Assembly (NCBI GenBank): GCA_016195295.1
Contig: JACPZV010000466.1
Location: forward strand, 1-7,078
Origin: Acidobacteriota bacterium
GTDB lineage: Bacteria > Acidobacteriota > Vicinamibacteria > Vicinamibacterales > CAVVIG01
Length of the DNA stretch: 7,078 nt
Direction of reading: 5' to 3'
Shown here: one piece after another, positions 1 to 5,922 of the stretch
Layout: every line of letters begins with the position of its first letter
Position numbering within the stretch: position 1 is the stretch's first letter
Translations under genes and position numbers: made by a program
The notes under the pieces: model-generated
Seen by the model: only the letters and a program-made list of their open reading frames with translations
What the model was told of the DNA's origin: nothing
Database searches by the model: none

Positions 1-1191
1 CTCGAAGATGAGGTCGAAATCCAGCGGATCGACGTCGGTGATGCGAAGGCTGTAGGCGACCAGACTGCCCGCGGCGGATCCGCGGCCGGGACCGACCGGG
101 ATGCCGTGCTCGCGCGCGTAGCGGATGAAGTCCCAGACGATCAGGAAGTACCCCGGGTACTTCATGCGCTTGATCATCTCGACCTCGTACTGGAGCCGGC
201 GCTCGTACTCGTCGACCGTGTGCCGCAGCGCCCCCGCGGCCGCCAGGTGCTTCAACCGCGACAGCCGCGCCTCGAAGCCCTCGCGCACCACGTGCTCGAA
301 GTACTCGTCGAGCATGAACGGCGGCGGCACCTCGAAGTTCGGCAGGTAGTTCTCGCCTTCGCCGAGCGTGACGTCGCAGCGCTCGGCGATTCGCACGGTG
401 TTGGCGAGGGCGTCGGGATGATCTTTGAAGACCTCCGCCATGTCCGCGGGCGTCTTCAGGAAGAACTGCTTCGCCTCGTACCGCAGGCGCTTCGGATCGC
501 TGAACGCTTTGCCCGTGCCGATGCACAACAGGACGTCGTGCGGATGCGCGTCGGTCTCGCGCACGTAGTGGACGTCGTTCGTGCAGACCAGCGGGAGATC
601 GAGATTCCGCGCCATCGCGGGCAGGCCGCTGTTGACGATGCGCTGCTCGTCGATCCCGTGCCACTGCATCTCGAGAAAAAAATTCCCGCGTCCAAGGATG
701 TCGCGATAGGCGGCCGCCGCATCCAGCGCCTTCTTCTCCTGTTGATGCGACAACCCTTCGGCGACCTCGCCCTTGAGGCAACTGCTGAGTCCGATCAGGC
801 CCTTCGCGTGCCGCGCGAGCAGATCCTTATCAATGCGTGGCTTGTAGTAGAAGCCCTCGGTGTAGCCGGATGACACCAGCTTGATGAGGTTGTGATAGCC
901 CTCATCGGTTTCCGCCAGCAGGATGAGGTGATTCGCGGTTTCGCCGGGGTTGCCGCTCTTGGTGAGGCGGCTGCCCGGCGCCATGTAGACTTCGCACCCC
1001 AGAATCGGCTTCAGTCCGCGCTGGCGCGCGTGATCGTGAAACATCACCGACGAAAACATGTTCCCGTGCTCGGTGACGCCGATCGCCGGCATCTCCAACT
1101 TCGCGGCCTGATCGAGCAGCTCATCGATGCGGCACGCGCCGTCGAGCAGCGAGAACTCAGTGTGGAGGTGCAGATGGACGAACTCAGCCAT
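1..1191 (-). CDS. dnaE: DNA polymerase III subunit alpha, N-terminal 397 residues (3' end outside window)
   Basis: This is the catalytic subunit of the replicative DNA polymerase, which copies the chromosome in the cytoplasm as part of the holoenzyme. Reading the minus strand from ATG at 1191-1189 gives 397 codons without a stop, reaching base 1 exactly in frame. The PHP domain fills about residues 1-280 and opens with FVHLHLHTEFSLLDG. Candidate metal ligands are H8, H10, D17, H42 (in TEHGN), E67, C138, D206 and H208 (in NDVHY). Residues about 365-397 carry the family signature GPGRGSAAGSLVAY followed by DPLDFDLIFE. The catalytic aspartates (PDIDxD in the family) should lie a dozen or so residues beyond the window edge, so about one third of a usual 1,100-1,200-residue protein is visible. 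The start overlaps the guaA stop by one base, which suggests co-transcription and translational coupling. The family assignment is very secure. Confidence 0.97.
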   Translation of the reverse strand, partial: MAEFVHLHLHTEFSLLDGACRIDELLDQAAKLEMPAIGVTEHGNMFSSVMFHDHARQRGLKPILGCEVYMAPGSRLTKSGNPGETANHLILLAETDEGYHNLIKLVSSGYTEGFYYKPRIDKDLLARHAKGLIGLSSCLKGEVAEGLSHQQEKKALDAAAAYRDILGRGNFFLEMQWHGIDEQRIVNSGLPAMARNLDLPLVCTNDVHYVRETDAHPHDVLLCIGTGKAFSDPKRLRYEAKQFFLKTPADMAEVFKDHPDALANTVRIAERCDVTLGEGENYLPNFEVPPPFMLDEYFEHVVREGFEARLSRLKHLAAAGALRHTVDEYERRLQYEVEMIKRMKYPGYFLIVWDFIRYAREHGIPVGPGRGSAAGSLVAYSLRITDVDPLDFDLIFE

Positions 1192-1198
1192 CACTCCC
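1189..1198 (-). promoter_or_regulatory. Shine-Dalgarno and TGATG stop/start overlap at the guaA-dnaE junction
   Basis: On the minus strand the last codons of guaA supply GGGAG (1198-1194). Two bases later comes TGATG, in which the guaA stop TGA (1193-1191) and the dnaE start ATG (1191-1189) share the A. The spacing from the Shine-Dalgarno to the ATG is short. Overlaps of this kind usually mean that ribosomes finishing the first gene re-initiate on the second. This fixes the dnaE start. Confidence 0.75.
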
Positions 1199-2801
1199 AC
1201 TCGATGGTGGACGGGGGCTTCGAGCTGATGTCGTAGACCACGCGGTTGATGCCCTTCACCTCGTTGACGATCCGCGAAGAAATCCTCGCGAGCAGGTCGT
1301 GCGGCAGCCGCGCCCAATCGGCCGTCATGCCGTCTCGGCTCTCGACGGCGCGGATCGCGCACGTGTACTCGTAGGTCCGTTCGTCGCCCATCACGCCGAC
1401 GCTCTGCACCGGCAGCAGCACGGCGAAGCTCTGCCAGAGCCGCGTGTACCAGCCGTCGCGTTTCACTTCCTCGGCGACGACGGCGTCCGCGGCGCGGAGC
1501 AGCGCCAGCCGTGCGGGCGTCACTTCTCCGAGAATTCTCACGGCCAGGCCCGGACCCGGAAACGGTTGCCGGACGACAAACTCTTCCTCCAGCCCGAGCT
1601 GGCGCCCAACGACGCGGACTTCGTCCTTGAACAACTCGCGCAGCGGCTCGATGAGTTTCATGCGCATGCGTTCGGGCAGCCCACCCACGTTGTGATGGCT
1701 CTTGATCATCGACGCTTGACCAACAATCGACACGGACTCGATGACGTCCGGATACAGCGTGCCCTGCGCGAGAAAATCCACCTGACCCAGCTTCGCGGCC
1801 TCTGCTTCAAACACGTCGATGAACGTCGCGCCGATTATCTTGCGCTTCGTTTCCGGATCGATCGCGCCGGCGAGCCGGCCCAAGAACATAGACGAGGCAT
1901 CAACGAACACCAGCGGCAGGCGCAGACGCGCGAAGCGCTTGCGGATCTGCGCAGCTTCGTTGAGCCGCAGCACGCCGTTGTCCACGAAAATGCACGTCAG
2001 CTTGTCGCCCACGGCGCGGTGGATGATAAGCGCGGCGACCGTTGAATCCACTCCGCCGCTCAGCGCGCAGACCACGCGGCCCTCACCCACCCGCGCGCGA
2101 ATCCGCGTCGTCGCCTCTTCAACGAACGACGCCATCGTCCAGTCGCCGGTGCAGCCACAGACGCCGAACGCAAAGTTGCGGAGGATGTCGAGGCCGCGCT
2201 CGGTGTGCGCCACCTCGGGGTGAAACAGAATCGCATAGAGCGCGCGGCCTGGGTCCGACATGGCCGCGACCGGCGCGTTGGCGCTCGTCGCGACGACGGA
2301 GAACCCTGGCGGAGGGGTGGCGACGTAATCACCATGGCTCGCCCAGACGCGAAGATCGGACGGAAGGTTTGCAAAAAGCGCGGCTGGATCGTCAGTCGTG
2401 CCGGGTCCAAAAGGACCCGGCCTACTCGTTCCCGCTGCGCCGGGTCCAGAAGGACCCGGCCTACTCGTCACCGTGACTTGCGCGTGGCCGAATTCGCGCT
2501 GCGGCGCCGGGGCGACCTTCCCACCGAGCGCGTGCGCCATCAACTGCATGCCGTAGCAGATGCCGAGCACCGGCCGCCCGATCTCGTACACCGCGGGATC
2601 GCACGTCGGCGCCGTCGCCTCCGACACACTCTTGGGTCCACCCGACAAGATGATGCCGACGGGCTGGCGCGCGCGAATCTTCTCAATCGGTGTGTCCGGC
2701 GGCCAGACTTCCGAGTACACCGACAGCTCGCGCAAGCGTCTGGCGATGAGCTGTGTGAACTGCGAACCGAAATCCAGAACGATGATGGTTTGATGGGTCA
2801 A
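1191..2801 (-). CDS. guaA: GMP synthase (glutamine-hydrolysing), with an in-frame repeat-derived insertion
   Basis: GuaA converts XMP to GMP in the cytoplasm using ATP and glutamine-derived ammonia, the last step of guanine nucleotide synthesis. The 536 residues show a class I glutamine amidotransferase domain at about 5-210. Its nucleophile is Cys82 in LGICYGMQ, and its triad partners are His194 and Glu196 in LFHPEVAHT. The ATP-pyrophosphatase domain has its P-loop at 246-254 (ALSGGVDST). The dimerisation domain ends in the family-typical KPPSTIEWE. Residues 112-134 (TSRPGPSGPG, three residues, TSRPGPFGPG) have no counterpart I know in the family. They are encoded by two palindromic repeats, and without them the length is near the usual 510-525. 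The start is TTG at 2801-2799. I found no ATG, GTG or other TTG between it and the in-frame upstream stop at 2891-2889, and the first residues (THQTIIVLDFGSQ) already match the family N-terminus. A clear Shine-Dalgarno is missing. It is the first gene of an operon with dnaE. Confidence 0.96.
   Translation of the reverse strand: MTHQTIIVLDFGSQFTQLIARRLRELSVYSEVWPPDTPIEKIRARQPVGIILSGGPKSVSEATAPTCDPAVYEIGRPVLGICYGMQLMAHALGGKVAPAPQREFGHAQVTVTSRPGPSGPGAAGTSRPGPFGPGTTDDPAALFANLPSDLRVWASHGDYVATPPPGFSVVATSANAPVAAMSDPGRALYAILFHPEVAHTERGLDILRNFAFGVCGCTGDWTMASFVEEATTRIRARVGEGRVVCALSGGVDSTVAALIIHRAVGDKLTCIFVDNGVLRLNEAAQIRKRFARLRLPLVFVDASSMFLGRLAGAIDPETKRKIIGATFIDVFEAEAAKLGQVDFLAQGTLYPDVIESVSIVGQASMIKSHHNVGGLPERMRMKLIEPLRELFKDEVRVVGRQLGLEEEFVVRQPFPGPGLAVRILGEVTPARLALLRAADAVVAEEVKRDGWYTRLWQSFAVLLPVQSVGVMGDERTYEYTCAIRAVESRDGMTADWARLPHDLLARISSRIVNEVKGINRVVYDISSKPPSTIEWE
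2400..2429 (-). repeat. GTAG-headed palindromic repeat (REP-like), copy B, inside guaA
   Basis: This second 30-bp unit has the same arms, GCCGGGTCC at 2400-2408 and GGACCCGGC at 2413-2421, with loop aaaa and GTAG on the minus strand at 2425-2422. It is translated as guaA residues 125-134, TSRPGPFGPG. It lies 39 bp from copy A as a direct repeat, with a 9-bp spacer (2430-2438), so both copies and the spacer keep the reading frame. The ACGA that precedes GTAG in each unit also follows the array at 2399-2396, so the pair could be bounded by a 4-bp duplication. That reading is tentative. Confidence 0.8.
2439..2468 (-). repeat. GTAG-headed palindromic repeat (REP-like), copy A, inside guaA
   Basis: The 30-bp unit consists of a perfect 9-bp inverted repeat, GCCGGGTCC at 2439-2447 and GGACCCGGC at 2452-2460, around a 4-base loop (agaa on plus). 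A flank follows whose minus-strand reading is ACGA then GTAG (2464-2461) directly before the stem. A conserved GTAG in front of a stem-loop is the hallmark of REP elements mobilised by RAYT (TnpA-REP) transposases. The unit length is a multiple of three, and the unit is translated as guaA residues 112-121, TSRPGPSGPG. It differs from copy B at one base, in the loop. The REP assignment is inferred from structure alone; no transposase is visible in the window. Confidence 0.8.
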
Positions 2802-2873
2802 CGGGCTTGCCCGAGCCTGTCGTCCCTCGACCTCGCTCGGGACGACCCTGAGCCCAGTCGAAGGGTCGAAGGG
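2802..2873. repeat. Dispersed-type palindromic repeat between guaA and the propeller gene
   Basis: This stretch contains an 8-bp inverted repeat, GTCGTCCC at 2819-2826 and GGGACGAC at 2839-2846. It also contains a tandem 8-mer GTCGAAGG (2857-2864 and 2865-2872) and a compact hairpin CGGGC-TT-GCCCG at 2802-2813 that touches the TTG start of guaA. Minus-strand readings give the peptides DWAQGRPERG and VVPSEVEG. I recognise these as hallmarks of a repeat found across many environmental bacterial genomes and often mis-called as protein. That recognition is from memory. It occupies most of the guaA leader and could form structure in the mRNA. Confidence 0.65.
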
Positions 2874-2886
2874 CCAGACGGATAAA

Positions 2887-2899
2887 CGCTATTATAGCG
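2887..2899. promoter_or_regulatory. 13-bp palindrome with -10 elements on both strands
   Basis: CGCTAT-T-ATAGCG is a perfect 6-bp inverted repeat around one base, in the gap between two divergent genes. On the minus strand it contains TATAAT (2896-2891), a perfect -10 consensus pointing toward guaA-dnaE. On the plus strand it contains TATTAT (2890-2895), ending six bases before the GTG start of the propeller gene, which would fit a leaderless transcript. I found no convincing -35 at the right distance on either strand. It could instead be an operator. Confidence 0.45.
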
Positions 2900-2901
2900 G
2901 C

Positions 2902-4089
2902 GTGCGTCGTCGACGAACCACCAGATGTTGTAGTGCAGTTGCCCTGATCGTGTGTGGCTCGGTCACGATCGCCGCGCAATCGGTGCGCGTATCGCCGCTC
3001 ACCAAGTACGATCGCACGCCTCTCGCGCTGTTTCCCGTCGAGCCGGTGTGGACGCTCGCGCTCAACGCGCGCGTCACTGTCGATCCCGCGTTTGATGCGG
3101 ACCGGGCGTACTTCGCGATTGAGGACGATCGCATCGTCGCCTACGACATCCGGTCGGGCGAACAAAGTTGGATCATTTCCGCGGCCCCGCGTTCCGCGCT
3201 CACCGCAGGAGGTGGATTCCTGTTCTTCGCGGAGACGAACGCGTTCGTCGCGCGCCATATCGAGGACGGATCGCTGGCGTGGCGGGACGCGTTTACCGAA
3301 ACGATCGTCGGCCGCGCCGTGTGGTCCGCGGGAACGCTCGTGGTGGGGACCGAGGGTGGATCGATTATGGCGGCCCGGGCGAGCGACGGCCATCTTTTGT
3401 GGCGTCGCGATCTCGCGTCGCCCGTGCACGCCGCTCCAGCAATCGCCGAGGGACGTGTGTACGTCTCGACGACCGATGGCCGCATCGTCGCGCTCGATCG
3501 CGAGACCGGCGCGCCGGTGTGGGAACGGCGCGTCGGCGGATCGCCGAACGACATCCTCGTACGCAAGGACCGTCTGTTCGTCGGCTCGACCGATCAGTTT
3601 TTCTACTGTCTCATGACGAAGGATGGTCGCATCGACTGGCGATGGCGGACCGGCGGGAACGTGATCGGTATGCCCGCCGCAGACGACGGGCATGTGTACT
3701 TCGTTTCGCTCGACAACGTCTTGCGCGCGATGCATCCGGTGAGCGGCGCGCAGCTCTGGTTTCGGGCGCTGCCGTTCCGGCCGGCCTGGGGTCCCGTGCG
3801 GGCCGGATCAACGATCGCCGTGGCGGGTCAAGCGTCCAGCGTCCGCACGTTCGCGGTCAAGGATGGCCTGATGTCCGGCGAGGTGCCGGCTGGCGGCGAG
3901 GTCGCCGCGCCCTTGCACGTCCTCGAGGATCCCGCGAGCGCGGCGCCGATGCTCATCGTGGTCACGCGCGACATCGCGAAAGGCGCGGCGACCAAGCTCG
4001 TGACGCGTGGCGTCGAGCCGGCGCTCGTGCCCATCGCCCCGTTGCCCAACCTCATTACGCTGTCGCCAGCACTTCCGCGACAGCCGTAA
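2902..4089 (+). CDS. Exported PQQ-repeat / BamB-like beta-propeller protein
   Basis: This is a 395-residue protein of the PQQ-binding-like (quinoprotein-type) propeller family. An arginine-rich start (MRRRRTTR), a hydrophobic segment at about 11-25 and a likely AAQ-S cleavage near residue 26 make a Sec signal peptide. The protein therefore probably acts in the periplasm or at the envelope. Blade repeats recur about every 40 residues with the pattern variable-DG/SG-x(2)-LW: residues 66-91, 105-129, 145-168, 185-208, 225-248 and 264-288, for example DGHLLWRRDL, TGAPVWERRV and SGAQLWFRAL. Such propellers either bind PQQ in dehydrogenases or serve as scaffolds, as in BamB. No dehydrogenase active-site aspartate or Cys-Cys motif is evident, so a scaffold or ligand-binding role is likelier, but this is inference. 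GTG at 2902 is the first start codon in the open frame and keeps the signal peptide whole. No Shine-Dalgarno is visible. The stop TAA at 4087-4089 abuts an attC-like structure. Confidence 0.85.
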   Translation: MRRRRTTRCCSAVALIVCGSVTIAAQSVRVSPLTKYDRTPLALFPVEPVWTLALNARVTVDPAFDADRAYFAIEDDRIVAYDIRSGEQSWIISAAPRSALTAGGGFLFFAETNAFVARHIEDGSLAWRDAFTETIVGRAVWSAGTLVVGTEGGSIMAARASDGHLLWRRDLASPVHAAPAIAEGRVYVSTTDGRIVALDRETGAPVWERRVGGSPNDILVRKDRLFVGSTDQFFYCLMTKDGRIDWRWRTGGNVIGMPAADDGHVYFVSLDNVLRAMHPVSGAQLWFRALPFRPAWGPVRAGSTIAVAGQASSVRTFAVKDGLMSGEVPAGGEVAAPLHVLEDPASAAPMLIVVTRDIAKGAATKLVTRGVEPALVPIAPLPNLITLSPALPRQP

Positions 4090-4157
4090 GATTAACGATA
4101 GCGCTGAGCCGCGGCGCGCAACATCACCGGCGCCGTCGGCTCCAGTGCGTGTTAGAC
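4090..4157 (+). other. attC-like recombination site (candidate) behind the propeller gene
   Basis: The 68-bp element begins one base position after the propeller stop codon. Outer boxes are GATTAAC (4090-4096; one mismatch to the R'' consensus RYYYAAC) and GTTAGAC (4151-4157; full match to the R' consensus GTTRRRY). Inside are short spacers and a 3-bp pairing, CGC 4102-4104 with GCG 4147-4149. A long stem follows: GAGCCG 4106-4111 with CGGCTC 4137-4142, one unpaired base (T4136), then CGGCGC 4112-4117 with GCGCCG 4130-4135. The loop is 12 bases. Paired outer boxes, an extrahelical base in an otherwise perfect stem and a position right after an ORF are the features of integron cassette attC sites. 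There is no integrase in the window and no second site was found. A plain transcription terminator is less likely because no T-run follows. Confidence 0.6.
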
Positions 4158-4218
4158 GGCGTAAGTCGCATCGTAACTGGTTAGCGGGTTCTTCTTTTGC
4201 AAGAGCGACTCGATTCCA

Positions 4219-5100
4219 TCACCGCAATGCGCATTCGAAGTTTGCTGCGTCATTCAAGCTGCCCGTACCTTTCCACTGAGTTACTTGCGGGTAAGGGCAC
4301 AGCGGACGTTCCATCGTGACGTACGTCCCGGTGACGTGCTGGGCAAGAATCCGGTCTGGTGCGTCTCCGTCTTCCACCCATCGCTCGAGTGCAGCCAATG
4401 CGTTCAACTGGTCGGGTCCCCGTCCAAGGCCATGTGCCACACGCGGCATCATGAACAGGCGAACGACCCGGTTGGCGTCTGCGCCCAGCACCTTCTTCAC
4501 GCTGTCGTAGTAATTGATGATGTTCCGCGGCGGCAGGGACGAGTCGTTCCATCCTTGATACAGAATCAGCTTTCCGCCACGACTGGCGAACGGCTGCAGA
4601 TTCGGGTCGATTGCGTCAAGGACGCCGTGGTGTTTTTGGTCCGCGAGCACCAGGTCGCGCGCCACCTCGAAATCGTGCCAGTCCCAAGTTGCGTCCTCGT
4701 GCACGAGAAGCCCAAAGTACGTGTTCCAATTCCCATTCGGGCCGTCTACCGGCCAGCCGAGTTCGCTGCCGCGTTCGAAGCCCGGGTAGATGGGCGAGCC
4801 TGTCTGCGCATCGCTAGGACCGGCGTACAGCTTTTTCGCCGCTTCGACTTGTGGCGGCGTGAGACACGAATCGGTGTCGTCATTCGTCGGGCAGCGCAGC
4901 CCCTCCGGGTCGTACGTGCACTGTCGCGGATCGTCCAACGCGCCGATTTGGTCGACCGAATCACACGCAGCGAGCACGGCCCGATTGAGCAGCTGAATCT
5001 TGGGCCGGGTCAACGCCGTTGCGACCTGCGCACTCCAGAGACCCGCGGTCATGGCGCGGACCCAGTTGTTCGTCGGCGCGCCCGCCACGATCCCGTCGCG
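4219..5100 (-). pseudogene. Tannase/feruloyl esterase family protein, C-terminal fragment
   Basis: The family (tannase/feruloyl esterase, serine hydrolases that cleave gallate or ferulate esters, usually exported) is recognised from VAGAPTNNW, LDDPRQCTYDP, GGKLILYQGWND and the closing WKGTGSLNDAANFEC. Numbering from the GTG at 5088, the charge-relay residues kept are Asp182 (GWND) and His219 (RVAHGLGRG). The nucleophile serine (GCSxGG motif in the family) should lie upstream of VAGAP and is missing. The reading frame meets TGA at 5103-5101, and the DNA beyond belongs to lnt. The N-terminal half is therefore gone, while the C-terminus looks complete with TGA at 4221-4219. Oddities are Gly220 where relatives have the Cys of the His-Cys pair, and a calcium-loop region (CDSVDQIGALDDP) about two residues shorter than I expect. 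The fragment could not be an active esterase as it stands. The cause may be recombination or contig chimerism. Confidence 0.85.
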
Positions 5101-5821
5101 TCAACCAACGCAGCCGAATTGAGCAGTGCCGTGGAGTTGTCCCGCGCCACCGGCGTCAGGCTGCCCGCCACCACGTAGGCGCGCCGCTCGGCCGCCAGCG
5201 CGCTCACCACCTGCTGGAATCTCGGATCGTTCACGTAGAAGGGCGCGGGCGACTCCGGCCACACGATGAGCGAAGGCTGCGCCGCGCCACTCGCCGCTGG
5301 AGCCGCACTCACCTGCTGCAGGTCGGCCAGCGTGCGCTCGAAGTACTCCAAGGTCCAGCCCGAGGAATCCAGGATGGGGATGTTCTGTTGCACCAGGCGC
5401 GCGGTGTGCGTCGCCGGATCGGCGGGCGGCTGCGCCAGCACGCCCAACTGCAATCCTACCGCCGCCAGCAGCGAGGCAGCGAGCATGGTGGCGCGGCGCT
5501 CGCGGGGCAGCACCAGCACAGCGGCGAAGGCCGCGTTCACCACCCGGCCACCGGCGACGAGAGCCCGCCGTAGACCTTCATCAGGTGGTAAATCCAGTAG
5601 CAGCTTCCCGCGTACCACACCACGCCGCTCAGGTAGCCCAGCAGGAAGGCCTGACGCGGCGTGCGCGCCCTGCCTCCACCCTCGCCCTGGACGATGGCGG
5701 CGAGCAGCGGGGCCAGCGCCACCCAGCTCAGCGCGGAAAGAGACGGCGAGGGGAAACAAAGCGTCTGCAGGACGCCGGAGAGCGCCGCCAGCAACCACGC
5801 CCATCTGGGGATGGCGAGCAC
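5091..5821 (-). pseudogene. lnt: Apolipoprotein N-acyltransferase, internally deleted and 3'-truncated
   Basis: Lnt adds the third acyl chain to lipoproteins in the inner membrane. The N-terminal part reads from GTG at 5821-5819, PRWAWLLAALSGVLQTLCFP onward, with membrane segments and the family-typical GVVWYAGSCYWIYHLMKVYGG, to SPVA near 5548. The frame then stops at TGGTGA. Homology resumes two frames away at VVNAAFAAVLVLPRERR (from 5543) and continues through HTARLVQQNIPILD and LIVWPESPAPF to LLNSAALVDATG near 5091. The glutamate of WPES (codon 5255-5253) corresponds to catalytic Glu267 of the E. coli enzyme. The partners Lys335 and Cys387 lie beyond the break and are absent. About 80 residues, several membrane segments, are missing at the internal joint. 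The product cannot be active as written. It lies divergent from the small membrane protein gene. Confidence 0.88.
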
Positions 5822-5867
5822 GCGCCGAGTGTAGCAAACCGCCCTCGATGCTTGAGGCCAAAGGCGT

Positions 5868-5873
5868 TATAAA
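5868..5873 (+). promoter_or_regulatory. Possible -10 element in the lnt / small-protein divergent gap
   Basis: The 101-bp gap 5822-5922 separates two divergent starts. TATAAA at 5868-5873 is a reasonable -10 for the plus-strand gene, with transcription starting near 5880. A second -10-like TACAAT lies at 5905-5910 but would start transcription on top of the Shine-Dalgarno. No good -35 was found for either. For the minus strand, TACACT (5831-5826 read on minus) is a weak -10 candidate close to the lnt start. Confidence 0.25.
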
Positions 5874-5922
5874 CTTGGGCAACCCGGCGAAGGAAAACAT
5901 CCATTACAATTGCGGGGAGTTT

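Noticed and set aside
106..873. 255-codon plus-strand open frame in the dnaE region
   Set aside because: It is antisense to dnaE, which has full family motifs. The composition is low-complexity Arg/Val/Leu-rich.
2400..2468. CRISPR array
   Set aside because: There are only two units, each self-palindromic, with a 9-bp spacer, inside a coding gene. This fits REP elements, not CRISPR.
2802..2890. Guanine riboswitch in the guaA leader
   Set aside because: The leader is made of repeat palindromes, and I could not find the three-way-junction core of purine riboswitches.
2902..2958. Lipoprotein signal with Cys18 in the propeller protein
   Set aside because: The residue before Cys18 is Val, which does not fit a lipobox. 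An ordinary signal peptide ending near AAQ-S fits better.
2683..3735. 350-codon minus-strand open frame across the guaA leader and the propeller gene
   Set aside because: It is antisense to the clear propeller protein and includes the repeat-derived peptide DWAQGRPERG. Its composition is Arg/His-rich shadow-like with no domain.
4191..4206. T-rich hairpin-like stretch beyond the tannase stop as an intrinsic terminator
   Set aside because: The stem is short and imperfect, and no T-run follows it on the minus strand.
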